Below, piece after piece: positions 13,393 through 33,200 of a stretch of DNA of 64,000 nucleotides. The notes beneath the pieces are model-generated. The model had not been told where the DNA came from and made no database searches. It saw nothing but the letters and a program-made list of their open reading frames with translations. The DNA is from Paraspadella gotoi (lineage: Eukaryota; Chaetognatha). Where the stretch lies: contig CM119270.1 in the NCBI GenBank assembly GCA_051294375.1, forward strand, positions 8,543,213 through 8,607,212, written 5' to 3'. The position numbers were made by a program, and so were the translations under genes. Within the stretch, counting starts at the first letter, position 1. Every line of letters begins with the position of its first letter.

Positions 13393-16300
13393 ACTGCGTC
13401 AACACCAAGGCGCTGACGTCTCAGCCTTGCAGCGACCACACCCGCAATGTCTCGTCCACCAAAGCGAGGAGCAATTCCGACGTCGCCGCCGACGCAACCG
13501 ACAGACTCGCCAGAAATCCAAACAATAAAAATCAAAGGCTTTCCGGTGAGTGTAGCATCGTTGAACATTAACTATATATTTAGAAAAATTAAAAATTAAT
13601 TATCAGAATCTTCCTCATATTGTTTCTCTTTTCAGCTAAAGCGCCCTCTAATTTTTTTCTCTCTTTTTTTCTCTTCCTCTTTTTCTTTTTTTCAATCTAG
13701 ATTCAAAAATGCGTGATTTAGACGATAAGGATTTTTTTTTCAGAACACTTTTCGATTTCTAACCTTACTTTTTGCAACCAGATATCATATGCAATTATTA
13801 GATTAAAAGAAAAGAAAAATAAATTATATCATTCAAAGTATCTTTCATGTTCATGTAAACAAATTCTGCATTAGATTTTCCAATTTCTCAAAAGTTTTCT
13901 CAGCTCATGCAGACATTGGTCTTGAATAAGACAAAGTCGAAAGCCTCGCGACATCGAGGAGCAAGAATTCAATAAAGGATTATTGAAAAAAAAAAAGAAA
14001 AAAGAAAGAAAAAATGAAGGGCAACGAACTCTTCTTTCTGTTTTGTGATGGAAAGAATTTGGAAGATACAGAAAGGCAGAAATATTGGAGTTGCTGAACG
14101 ATAAATAGATAGTTAGATAATAAAGGGAGAAAACTGATACAGAAAGACTGAAAAAGAAAGAAAAAAAAAGAAAGGAGAAAATTTAAAAAAAGAACCCACG
14201 CAATATTCGCGGAAGCGATAAACTGGATTGTTTGCCGAAGATTCTGTCACTTTTTTTCGTTTTTTTCTCCAAACAAATTCTCCGATATTTCAAAATACTA
14301 AATTAGTAAAATAAAATCAATTTGTTTTATAAATTCGTTAAATTTAGATATTTTTTATGCTTTAGGTCACGATGACATCTCGAACAAAACCTCTTATGTT
14401 TTTAAAAGATCGTTTATCTATCGAAAAGATCTTATAGCGTCCAAATTCGTTTTTTTTCATGTTTTTTTTTTTTTTTTGGTCCTGCATCAAAGAATCCGTC
14501 AAAGAACAGATTTTCAAATCTGGAAAAAATAACTACTGGAGATTAAACTTCAACAAATTTATTGTTTTATTTGAATATATTTTCAGGTTGATATTTTAAA
14601 TATGTTTAAATATGTTTAAATATGTTGTATGACAAAAAATTTATGGTTAGATTAAAATTATCATTTTTTTAAAGATATAAAGTATTGCAGTTGGTGACCG
14701 TACTTGTTTTGCATACTTGCAAACCGACAAGACTTTATATTAAAAGTTTTTGCGCTTTTACAGTTTAATCAGGGCGATATGGAGGAAGAATCAGTACAAG
14801 AATCATCAATAGTTAAAAGTAAGATAATGGGCACTATCTTCTGAAAGTGCCCCAATTCGTCCCTGAATTTAATTTTTCTCCGCGCCCTGTGTATAAGGAG
14901 TAATAAAAAGTTCGAATAAATGGCAACGGGTTAGAAAAAAAGAGAAAATGAATACATTTTCGGAATTGTCAAAAGATCTACTTTCTAAATATCTGCTTTG
15001 TTTCAGTGTATTTCGGAGTTTAAATTTAGTGATCGCTTGCCTTAAGCGAAATATCCTTTATTTATTAGCCGATTTTAAAAACGTACGAGGTTTCGTTCGA
15101 GATGCCAAACACAATGCTGTTTCCACGATACAGATTTTTATCCATTTTTTAAAATTTTACATCCTTCTATTATATAGTAGCAACCTAACATAAATATATA
15201 AATATAATTAATAAAAAAATTCAGGGGTGGCCTTCGACATCGTCCTCAAGCCGGCGTCGTCCCCCTCGCCACCCAAATCTAAGGCGCTGTCTCCGCTCTG
15301 GGGCGGCGGCGTCGCCGAGACGCTCGACAACCGCGCCGCCGCAGCTGACGCCGCTATGCGCGCCTCTGAAGTAGAGCGGCGTCCCGGCGCCGGGAATCGC
15401 AGATCCAGACCGATTTCTGCCGAAATCATCGACTGCAAGTTGAAGGCGGCGGAAGAGAGGAGAATGGTGAGGAAGAGGAGGAAGAGTGGGACGAGGGGGG
15501 GAGGGGGGGAGGTTGTGGAGAAATGAATGGGGAGATGGGGTGAGAAAGAAAAAATAATTAAAATTTAAAAACATGGAATGTATACGTTATTTTACGTTCC
15601 ACCATTTTTATGACTAAATATGTAATTACTTGAACAATGAACATCTTGAAAGAGTACACAAAAATGATTTTAAATCTCGCTTAAATCCCTGTCTACTTAC
15701 TTAAATCATGAATTGGGTTATTAAAAAAAATTACTAATCTTATTAATATTCCTCCCACGCGAAAGGCGTAATTTTTCATGAATTCAATTATAATGGCCAA
15801 AAGCAACACAAATGAGAACATGTGTATGTATAACAATATATCCTTATATTTTAAAACAGAACCTGGAACTTGACCGACTGAACCTCCTTGCCGAGCAGCG
15901 AGAGCGCGCCCGTGACGCCGTGGCTCGCATGGTAGAGGAGCACGCCTCTTGGTCGCGCGCCGCCGCTGAGCGCCACTCCGCCAAAATGGAGATGATGGAA
16001 GGAAATCGGATGGAGCAATTGGCTTCGTTGCAGGAGCGACTGCGTGAGCACGTGAGTTGGTGGAGTGGAGTCGTTTTGGTTGTTATTTAATGGTTGCCAT
16101 TTTGCTAATGTAATTGAAAAACTATTTAGGCCATTATTGGTTTATGAGGCTCATTTTAAAACTTTTACAAATCTTGACCAAAGTTATTCTAACAAAAGTA
16201 TAAAATATACATAGTATCTAAAACTTGGCATCGATATTAAATTTGATCCTTACATCTCCTTCCCCCCCATTCCTCGGCTTCTCAGGAGCAGCACATAGAA

Positions 16301-16720
16301 AACGTGCGAAAGGCGTCAGAGTTTTACGCGCAGATGGTTGAGACGCGAGTCGCGAGGAAGATGGAGGAGGCAGAACAAAAGAGGGAGGAGCATAAGAGGG
16401 AGAAGTTGAAAAAACTAGCAGAACACGTGAGTAGAGAAGGAATTATCGAATTCTTGTAAACATACGACGTATCAATATTTTTTTTAAATTGAAAATAATT
16501 ATTTTAATGAATAAGTATTGCTTTTTTTTTTCTTAAAAGGAACGTCATTGTGAAGAAGTGAGAAGAAACAAAGAAAAATTGGAAGAGTCTCGACAATTGA
16601 GTCCACTCGATGTTCCTATGAAATCGTCACAGGTAATACAAAAAAACAAGATAACATTTCATTAACGACGACATGATGAAAATTCTTTACCTTTGTTTTT
16701 TACAGGAAGTTTCTGGCTGA
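13393..16720 (+). CDS. Stathmin family protein (5' exons not found)
   Basis: Stathmins sequester tubulin dimers and destabilise microtubules through a long helix. Six exons join in frame: 13,393-13,545, 15,225-15,466, 15,860-16,051, 16,286-16,426, 16,540-16,632 and 16,706-16,720 (ends EVSG, stop). The first visible exon enters in phase 1, so a start exon lies upstream, unseen. Family signs: GVAFDIVLKP at the start of the domain, matching the stathmin beta-hairpin segment; KLKAAEERRM, very close to the family's KLEAAEERR; then a charged helix with KMEMMEGNRMEQLASLQERLREH and further Glu/Lys/Arg-rich heptads. Oddity: about 50 residues rich in Pro, Ala, Gly and Arg sit between the hairpin and the helix, longer than usual. 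It runs convergently with the alpha-tubulin gene, its biochemical target. Confidence 0.82.
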
Positions 16721-19594
16721 GGAAAAATAAGAATTTCGACCAAATAATGAAATGCTGTATATACATATTGTCCTTCAAATCCGATTGACATCGCGTTCCC
16801 GAAACTTCCTATTTTTACAAAAAGAGTTTTCAAAACTTTTGAGTTGAAGACATATACAATTTAATTAACGAGCTTGATATTATTAATTTCGTCACTTAAA
16901 GATTTATGATTAAATTTATGTTTTAACTTAGTCTTGTATGTCACAAAGTCCGAAAAAATCTGAAACAATTAGCAACATACGATAAGAAAATTGTCAAATC
17001 TGGTCTCTTTCGGGATTATACGTAGAAAAAAATTCGACCGTAGTCAATTTTAATCTGACCTAAATTATATTTTCTTACATATTTTGTTCATTTTTCTAGC
17101 GAATACCAAGAATATTTATCATCAGAGTCAGAGAGGGACTGTGACCTATTTTTTGAGTACTGCTTTGACATACTCTTAAATATATCTGGCTCTGCTTTTG
17201 CGCATTAGGGGCACCAAGTCCATTAGCTTCCTTCGCTGTGAAATGTTTTTATTCTTTTCAAATTTCAATACTCCCTTCTATCCCTCCAATTCTTTTCTCC
17301 CCCAAAGTTCCCTTTGTGATGCTTTTTATTTGATTCGTCGAACCGGCTTGCTTAAATCTAGTCAAAGAAGACCGCTTAATGTTTCAATTTTTATTTTGTA
17401 ACACAGTCAAAATATAATATTCGGGCGGATTTCCAAAATAGCCATGCCTTTTATTCTCATATCACTGTACCTTTCACTCAAATTTTTGGTGCTGCTTCTT
17501 TCATTATGTCACCCGGAGTATAGAAAAAATAGTACGATATTCACAATTACCGTCCTAATTTCAAACGCTTTTTTGACTTAAAAATTTTAATAAAAAATAA
17601 ATTTTCCTGTTTAAAAAAAAAATTGATTGATTCATACTTTTTTCGTTCTTTCGCCCTCTGGGATAAAATAATTTTCCGTAATTTGAACGTATCAAAAACC
17701 AACTTAGAAAAGAAATATCAACAATTTTTGACATTATTCTGACTAAAAAGATATTATTGAACCTTTCAAAAAACAGCTTAAATAAGAAGTTGAATAGACA
17801 AAAGTAAAACTCCTTGTGAGTGCTCTCAATTGGTAATCTATTGGCCATTTTTTAGCCCCCTTGTAAATGAACTTTGACAAATAACATTGCCTCAGAATGG
17901 CATGTATTTTGACGTAGTTAATTCAAAGAGTTAAATTTCGGCAATTCCTCCTTAAATATTACAATTTACGTTGATTTATATGAGAGCATTGAGTAACAGT
18001 ATTTTTTAACCTTACTGAAAATATATTAATGTGTACATTAATTGTATGACACTATGCATACGTTGCTTATAATTTTCTTTTAAAAATTCAATGCCAAATC
18101 TATCATCTGTGAACCCCCGAGAAAAAATGTTATTAGTAATAAATGGTATCTCTGAATGCCAATAAATTGTAGATTTTACTGAATTCTAAACTGAATGTGC
18201 TCAAATTCATTGCTTGTTTTAATGATTAACAGTTTGCTCTCCTTAATTAATAGCTACTGTAATTTAATTTTTCAGCAAAATGAAATGGATGGTCATTACT
18301 GTTTAGCAGAAAGACTTCCCAAAACAAGCGACTCATATTTTTTTTAACAGGTTTCTAAAGTTTAAAATACAAAAATAAGGTTTCTAGAATTTAAAAAAAA
18401 ATCGTTTTAATTTGTTTGCAAATTTATTTTTATTAGAAACGCAGGTTGTTTTTTAATTGTAGATGACTTGTATCGTTTTCTTAATCTTAATTAATTTGAA
18501 AAATTTGTATCAATAATTCTTAACCAAAATCATAGTTATGAGTGATGAAATATTTAAATCCTGCAGTATTGTATTGCATTAGTAAAGTGTGAAAAATGTA
18601 TCATGTGATTTTCTTTTCTGCAAATAAAAAAATTGCTTTTTGTCTTTATTTTGACGCCTTAATTAAAAATAAAGAAAAACATTTTATTAGTAACTTGACA
18701 GTTGACATTACGTATTCTGTAATAATCATTTTTTCGCAAAATGAGAAAAGGCAGAAAGAAAGTGTCGAATTAAATTCTAAAATTGTCTATCGATAATACG
18801 CAATTGCGCATGCAAAAGTTTTCAAAATAAACTCGATTTTATGGCGACCATAATTTACAAATAAACTGAGAAGGATAGTTTATCGCAATTGTAAACGCCC
18901 ATGGTGCGTGGTAAGCATTCGAGGCTGCGTCCCGTCAGTAGTTGCCACCACGCACAGCGCTTTTCTTTAATACTGTGTCAGTTTGCCAACCAAGGTCAGG
19001 GAGGGTTTCCAAAGGACCGTCGGTTTTAAACCCACAACGTTTGGTCGGAATGTTGCGTCAGCCCCGTAAACCAATACGCCATAAACGAGACAGGACGTCG
19101 GTTTTATACTCTACAAATCCTATTTTTCGCTGTATCTCCATGTTTTTAACAGTAGTTAGGTACAGTAGTCAGTAGGTTTTAAAAACGTATTGTCGAATGT
19201 TTGGACTCTATGAAGTAAAATCTAGTACGTCTTACACCCCATTATGCATCGCCGTAATGGAACGAGTTATATCATGACGCGGCCGAATAATAAAAACACA
19301 TCGATTTTCAGTTCAAGATTTTATTTGATTTGCATGACAGAATGAGTTATCTGCAATTCTGCATATCATCAATTCGTATTTTTTTAAATATGATTATTAC
19401 GCATCTTTGTAAACCTAAAATCGTCTACAGAATTTACTAAAAAAAGGTGATTAAAAAGTAGTAAAATGTGTTATTCTTACTTACTATATAATAACCTTTT
19501 TGTCTCTTAACCTTAACCTTAACCTTAACCTTAATTATTACTACTTTGTAAAGTTCTTTACAACCGAGTTTATCCGTTTCTCTCTCTCTCCTTC
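16721..19594. other. Stathmin 3' flank and spacer; no further gene seen
   Basis: AT-rich spacer between two convergent genes, presumably holding both 3' UTRs. Visible items are a GC-richer patch at about 18,890-19,150 of unknown nature and four CCTTAA units at about 19,508-19,533. No splice-bounded coding block was seen. Confidence 0.5.
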
Positions 19595-25159
<5,565 letters not shown>

Positions 25160-27215
25160 ATGAAGGGATTTCTAACGTTTTTGGGATTTGTAATATCCCT
25201 CCTCTCTTTAACGAGTGGCTTCTCATTGGGAGGTAAATATTTTAATGTTTTAATGTAATACTATATGTACTGGTTATTCTATCAAAATATACAACATCAA
25301 AAACAGTCAGAAGTAAATCGCGAATTAACCCGCGGGCTCTCATCTCTTGGAGCTATTTCACAATCCACATAGCGTTTTTCACGAACATTTTTATAGTTAG
25401 ATTGTTCAATGTTCAGGATGAAATGTGAAAAATAATTTTTTCCTTTTTTTTTCTCATGACTAAAGAACAAAGAGAGGAGATACTTCGTGAAATAAGGGTA
25501 AGTATTACAATTTGCAGAAACGTAATCGAATTCACTAAATATTGATATGGTTTATCAAGATAAGAATAACCTATGTATTCTATTTCATACTTTAATATTA
25601 TCATAATTTAATATTATCAGAAAATAAAACTAGTATCTTACTCTCCCTTCCCGCAATTTCCCTTCCACGACTCAACTTACTTGAAACACTTAACATTTTC
25701 TTCTCACTGATACTTTTAATTTCGACAAACTTACTCCATAATTTCAGCTTGCCCTCGAACGACAAGTTGACCCTTCAGATCGCACATCACAACCTAGTCC
25801 AAGTAGTCCTAGTATCGCACCAACTGCGAGCGCTACTACATTAAGTGACGGAAAAAACATACAACCGTCAAAAAGCTCCTTCACGCCTTCAAGCATAACA
25901 CAAAATACAATTCAAGTTCACAACCCGCCAATACCTTTAGCAATGCAGTCACAAACTGTAGGTACAAGTAAAAACAAAGAAAAGTCATCTACTAGTTCCA
26001 TACAACCGTCAAAAAGCTCCTTTCCGCCTACAAGCATAACACAAAATACAATTAAAGTTCACAAACCGCTAATACCTTTAGCAATGCAGCCCCAAATTGT
26101 AGGTACAAGTAAAAACAAAGAAAAGTCATCGACTAATTCCATACAACCGTCAAAAAGCTCCTTTCCGCCTACAAGCATAACACAAAATACAATTCAAGTT
26201 CACAAACCGCTAATACCTTTAGAAATGCGGCCCCAAACCGTAGGTTCAAGTAAAAACAAAGAAAAGTCATCCACTAATTCCACGACTAGTATTGCAAACA
26301 ATTCAGGCGTAAGTGATGAAAAAAACACTTCTGCAAACACCCAACTAATTCATAACATTTTACAAACCAACCAAACTATTCCATCTATTCTAAATCAAAA
26401 CGCACAAAAATTGGTACCGAGTAATCTTCAAAGAGTGAAAAATAGCACTAATGCAAACAAGTCAGGTGCAAGTGGTAGAAACAACACTTCTGTCCCCACC
26501 CAACTGATTCATAACATTGTACAAACCAACCAATCTATGCCATCTATTCAAAACGCACCAAAGTTGGCACCTAGTAATTCTCAAAGAGTGAATAATAGCA
26601 CAAATGCAAAAAATTCAGGTGCAAGTGATGGAAAAAACACTTCTAAATCCTTAACACCTAAACCACTGATACCTAACATTTTGCAAACAACAAATGTAAA
26701 AAATTTTTCCAACCAACCGATGCAATCTAATCCAATTAAAAATGCACCAATAATGGCACCAAGTAGTTCTCCAATAGCCAATAACACGGTTACAGAACAG
26801 AAGTCTTCTCCGAATATGACAGTATTGGCTGGCGGTATGAGTTCAAGTGCAGAAAAACCCACTTCCGAATCGCCCTCTGTCAATATGACGAGTCCGGCTA
26901 CTAAATCCCAGATGAAAAGCAATAGAGATACAACCACCCCCTTACCCAAAACCATTTCTACTTTGGCAAACTCTCTCCCCACTATAAACTCGCACCCGCT
27001 CAACTCCGCCTTATCTTCCTTACCCAACTCCTCTTCGCTCGCCCCAAACGACCAGGCTGATTGTTCTCTCGTCTGCGCACCGGACCCTCCAATTGAACCT
27101 TGTCCAACAGGAAAACTTGTGCCCGATATTAAATCAATGATGAATTGCCAATGCGTTACGCGGTACGCCTGTTGCGGCAAGTGCTCTCCAACAACCAAGC
27201 CACAGTGTCAAGAAG
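25160..27215 (+). other. EGF-array gene: signal peptide and mucin-like stalk exons
   Basis: Exons 25,160-25,232, 25,466-25,497 and 25,748-27,215. The first encodes [10 protein letters not shown] followed by a hydrophobic [10 protein letters not shown] stretch, a classic signal peptide. The second adds only 11 residues ([11 protein letters not shown]). The 1,468-nt third exon holds three perfect-period repeats of 141 bp (47 residues) at 25,859-26,281, each with [15 protein letters not shown] and [12 protein letters not shown]-type phrases, then a second repeat type of about 50 residues ([25 protein letters not shown]) at about 26,296-26,720. Many N-x-S/T sequons and Ser/Thr runs suggest a heavily glycosylated stalk. 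The exon ends in a Cys-rich segment ([21 protein letters not shown]). Confidence 0.85.
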
Positions 27216-30200
27216 GTAATACTTCTTTATGAGTGATAAATTGTAGTGAGATATAAAGTTGAGTTACCGTACAATTTAAAATCAAGTACACCATAAAAAA
27301 ATAATAAATAGTAACAACTTACAACTGATTTATTTTGAGTTCATGAATGCTCGATTGTTGTTTACAATTGCTCCCACGATATTTCTTTCAAGGGTTTCAT
27401 GCCATGCTGGAAAAAGACTGTTGTGGTTGCGACAAATACAAGTGCCTTGCCTGTGACGAACCTCTACCCGAAAATGAGATCTGCAAAAATGAGGTTCCAG
27501 GATGTTATGAATACGTCAAGCAGAAGTTAAGACATGACCAAACTGGATGTTGGATGTCAGGGTGTAACAGGATCAAGGGTGATGTGCCAGCGCCCAAGGT
27601 AAGTGGATGCTTTATAAATTTAAAAGAAATGGAAATTTCAGTACGCATATATTATTAATCAACAATTTCGTTCAGAAAAAACTCGTCCAAAATTAATAAA
27701 TATTATACTAATATAACTTTATTATCACTTCCAGCCCTGCGACGAAGACTGCATGGTGACCGTCACCGAGTCTAATCCCTGTGGCACCGAGTACAAAGCT
27801 TGTATCCCCTGGCGGAATGTTACGCAATGTCCCCAGAGCCATCAGCCATCAGACTTTGCCTCCCAGTGCTACGAGACGCCCACTCTAAAGGATATGGATA
27901 AATTCAAATACGCCGATGAAAATGGCAATTGCCGACCATGCCAGGCGTTAAAGTGAGTTTTAAATATGAATGGAGATTTAAGTAAGTTACAAAAACAAAG
28001 AAAATCAAGTGCTATTCATGTATTATAGGTGATTTTAGATTTTTCTGCTTTTTTTCTGACCAATTAAACTTGTCAAAAAATACCTTCCATTCTTTAATTG
28101 TGCATTCACTTGCCTATTAAATATCCCATTTAGCTTATGTTTTTCAATGTCTGTTTCTTTCAATATTAACTACTTATGCTTTTGTACCTCTTATTTTATC
28201 CCAAAAAATTATTTTTGTAATTATTCTTTAGCTACACTAAAAAGCCGTGCAACATGCAAGACAATCAAGTGGAAAGTCTAAACTGCTACAACTTTGCAAA
28301 CGATAAGCTGGATCAAATTTGTTACAAAAAAACAATCGGAAAAGGTATAACAGATTGATTTTTCTCATAAACTCAGAGAATGGTAGCTGGATAAACCGTT
28401 AAAAAATAACAAATAAATATGAAATTAGAATAAAAAATATATCACATTAGTTTCCGTTTTTAGCCAGAAATACTTATCGCAAATTCCGGCTCTATAATTC
28501 ACTTTGTCGGTCCAACGACTCAATATTACCAGTAAATCACTTAAATCATCTTAGAACATCAAAATATGAAAATATTTGCCAAAAAATTGATGTCCATCCA
28601 TCCATCTGGTATCTGTCTGATTGTCCGCACCTGCTTTTATCAAGTTTCAGTGGATAAAATTTTACTTAATTTTACCCTTTTTCCTTTTATATAAAATTTG
28701 AATATATGCTTCAATAATAAAAACTTTTATTATAATAACAATCACCACAACCACAACTACCATAATAACCTCTTCAAAGACCAAGGTTTTGAAGAAAATA
28801 AATATAAATATGAATAGAAATATTATAATATATAAAAAAATTGTAAGATTATTCATAACTTTCTCTGATTAGTTTCTTATCGTTAAATAATCGTAAGCAG
28901 ATCCGGCATTGTTTGCTCAAACTTGTTTTATTAAACTAATTTCCAAATTTTTGGAATCACAGATGTGTGCGGTTGTAAAACTGGAAAATGCGTCCGAGCT
29001 ATGGACTCGCCATCGCACGTAAGCTGCTTTTTCCAGTTTTTTATGTTCAAAATGTTTTTGGTGGTCGGCCTTAGCTTGTATACATATTAGGAGAAAATAG
29101 TGAAAACGGGTTCTTTCCACATCTTTATATTTTTTGCTTTATTTAAAAGATATTAGAAATTATACGGGTATTTAGATGCCAACAAATTTTTAAAAAGTTA
29201 AAAATAATTAACCTAATTTCTGAAAAGTTAAAAAGGATAATATAAAAATATGTATGATTCTAGGATAAAGCTAGTTGACTACTGTAAAGTATGTTAATCT
29301 GTTTTTTCTTTTTACATGCTGCCAGAAATTTCCGCGAGACGCCAAATGTCCTCCCGGAACCGTAAAAAAAACCGGCGTCTCTGTATGTAACTCAGAGCGA
29401 GACATTTGCGTTTTCTGCCTAGAAAAACCGATTCCTCTATGCCCAGCTCCCGGTATTTTGCGAGATGACCATGACGCCGATGGGTGTCCTAGGAAAAGGT
29501 AGAAAAGTATTTGAAGAAAAAAAAAATTTTGTAATCTTATAATATGTATTTCAACCATTTCAATTGGCTTGAAGAGAATAATTCTTGATTCTCTTCAGCA
29601 ATAAAAAGTGTCTGCAATCCAAACATTTACTAGTGGCAGTGTTTTATCTTTTCAAATAAAAAAAGACATGAAAAATTAATGTTATAATGATATGTAACTA
29701 ATTTGTTTACCTTAATTTATTTTTTAAAAAATATAATAAACTTAAATCCTTTTTCAATACAATTGTTTAGATGTGTAAAACCAATGATTCCGGCTGGAGA
29801 TTGTCCCTCAAAACTATACAAGGAGGAGGCAGGCGTATTAAAGTGCCACCAGGGTAAGATATCTTATTACAAGAAAAAAAAGTTAGCTAGAATTTAAAAG
29901 TAGCACAATTCACCAGTACTTTTTTTTTCATGTACAGTTGTAGACCTTTGTGCTGGGAATCCGTGCAAAAATGGCGGTGTATGTTTTGCCAACTCCATGG
30001 TGTTTGTATGTCTTTGTAAAAAAGGCTGGACTGGAAAACATTGTGAAAAAGGTATTCAGAGTTTAAAATTAAATATAAAAGAATGGTTGATAATAATTTT
30101 TAAGTTAAGATAAAAATATTAAAATATTAATGATGTTGGTGATATCGATAATAATGATTTTAATGATTATGATTATGTTGATCTTTGTTTATGTATATTC

Positions 30201-33200
30201 CTTGAAATGGTGATAAAAATTATCATGCTTTTCTCATACTCGTTAACCATATCTGATGCTTCACAGATATCGACGAGTGCTCATCTGATCCCTGTCTTAA
30301 TGGAGGGTCCTGCATCGACAAGCTTGATGGCTTTAATTGCCTATGTCCCTTGGGAATGACTGGTCGTTATTGCGAGAAAAGTGAGTCAAATTGAATAATA
30401 AAGAAAATAAGGTCTCCTGTGACGACTAAACAAAAAAAGAGTTGCTTGACTTTGTCCACTGAACTTTTTCTTTTTTCTTTTTCTTTTTTGTTCACGTTTA
30501 TTGTTGACATAAGATATTTCTGCAACCATTCCCGCAATTATTTGTTTGCTCTGTTTTCTTTTCAGAAAAGTTAAAAAAAAAAATTAAATAGTTGTATTAA
30601 AATTTAATAATCACATGATAATTTAGTAATCATTTATTGCCAAAAAACTATTTGAGAAGTAAAGTGATAACAAAATATTTTTGCTCATAAAATAATAAAA
30701 AAACAAAAAAAACACGCCAATTAAGTGACGTTCTTAAACAATGATGTGAATTAAAAGTAGACACAAGACTGGCTGAGACATGTTTCTTAAGGTGTGGACG
30801 ACTGTTCATCAAGTCCATGTGTAAATGGTGAATGCGTCGATCGACATCTCGGATACAAGTGCGTCTGCAAAACAGGGTGGAGTGGAAAATCTTGCAATAA
30901 AAGTGAGTATAGTATATGATATTTTTTTTTTAGATTGTAATTTATTTAGGCTTCAGATTATAAAGTATAATAATAGATATTGTATTTCAAATTATTTGTC
31001 AACTGTGCAATTATTCTTAGGCATTGATGATTGTAAGTCAAATCCTTGCAAAAATGGTGGAACTTGTTTGGATAAACATAATAAATTCATATGTATGTGC
31101 AGTGATGGTTGGAGTGGTCCCACTTGTGAAAAAAGTAAGTAAATGAGCAGTTAGAGGAGTTAAAACTTTTTTCTAACATCCTTTTTCACACTGTTAAGGT
31201 GAGAATGACTGCGAACCAAACCCTTGTAAAAATGGTGGTCATTGCATTGATAAACACCAAGGCTTCAAATGTCTATGCCAACTAGGATGGATAGGAAAAA
31301 CGTGTGAAAAAAGTAATTGTTAAAACTAATTAAATTAATTTAAACATTCATTTGGTTTTGATAAATTCAATTTAATTTTAATTTAATTAAACACTTTTTT
31401 TAATCTTTTATGTTTAGAGAGAGAGATCGGTGGTAAGTCGCCTCAAATTGCTATTAGAATGATTAATCAAAAACCGTACCTTCGGGTAATCTCTTTTTTA
31501 GGCAGCAACAAGTGTAAGCCTAATCCGTGTCATAACGATGGAGAATGCATAAGCCATTACAAACACAAGGGATTTATGTGTTATTGCAAACCAGGATGGA
31601 CTGGAAAACTATGTCATCAAAGTATGAAATGGTTCTTAATTATTAAACCATAGTTTCTAATTGATTTTCCTTCTTCGAAAACATTTTAATTGCAATCATA
31701 AAAACATCTGACGAACACCGATTTGAACAAAATTGCATTAAGGCGTGGACGACTGCCGGAGCAAACCGTGCTTAAATCATGGGACTTGCCACGATGGTCA
31801 CCGAGGCTTCTTTTGCGAATGTCCCATGGGCATCACTGGTCGATTCTGCGAATCAAGTAAATTCATATCTTTGGGCCCCTTTTTCTCAAAAACAAATTTT
31901 CGAAAAAGAGTATTTCATTTTATAAAATTGGCAAATACTTTTCATTTATTTTCTATACTTAGAATATATGTAAGAATTGTTATGAAAATGATGCGTGATA
32001 TAATTTTTTTTTACAGGCATTGACGATTGTCGACCAAATCCTTGCGAAAACGGAGGCCTTTGCCGAGATAAACACAACGACTTTCGGTGTTATTGTCCCA
32101 GCGGATTCGTCGGCAAAACTTGCGGAGAAAGTAAATCCATACATTATTTGAGAATCAACTTTTACTTGGGATTTTTAAAAGCTAATTGTATAGACTGGTT
32201 GTGGTATCCCTTATAAATTTTGATAGGGCTAACGTTTATAGAAATTATAAATTTTTCCTTTTTGTGGATGTCCGATTCTCACTCAATTTATTCTTTGATT
32301 TTATATAAGGTTACAACGATTGCACCTCCAACCCTTGCGCCAATGGGGGACATTGCTTGGACCGACATATGGGCTTCAAATGCGTTTGCCCCTCTGGATG
32401 GACGGGCCAACATTGTCAAGAGAGTAAGTTTGTAATATATACATAAAAAATAAACCTTAATAAAATTTATATATAGCAATGAAAAGAAAGAGAAAACCTA
32501 TCTGAAGCAAATACGTTTTGTAAATGGCAAAGTAACCACTTACTGGCAATTGGGCAGATACTTAAAATCAATTTATTTTTTTAGTTTTAAAAGTTGAATT
32601 TGTTGTTCGGTTCAGGTATAGATGATTGCTCATCACGTCCTTGTCACAACGGCGCTAAATGCCTTGATCGCCACAACGATTTCCGGTGCATGTGTCCAGC
32701 CGGCTGGACAGGAAAAGAGTGTCATCAAAGTGGGTTATTAAAAATATAAACCCCTTGGTTCTTATTAAAATTATCAAATCGGCAAAACTATAAATCTTAG
32801 TATATTCACATCTTGTTGGCGCCGGCGATAGATCTACACTCAATAACTATATTCAAACATCCAATTCTTTTTTTCCATTTTAAAAAGTAACAATTGTACA
32901 TTTTTAATCTTTGCCCTCTTCTGCAGGCGTGGATGACTGCGCCTCAAACCCATGCGCTCACGGAGGAACGTGTGAGGACGCTCACAGAAGCTTCATCTGT
33001 CACTGCGCCAAAGGGTGGATGGGACTCACCTGTCACAAAAGTAAGATATATAGTTTTTTTTTTTCAAAACATGAATCACAATGCATATTTTCAGACGTGG
33101 ATGACTGTGAACAACAACCCTGTCACAACGGAGGCACCTGCATTGATGGTCACAACGAGTACAAATGTATTTGCGATGCAGGATGGACCGGCACAAATTG

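Noticed and set aside
26581-27198. 205-residue minus-strand frame
   Set aside because: Antisense shadow of the mucin-like stalk exon.
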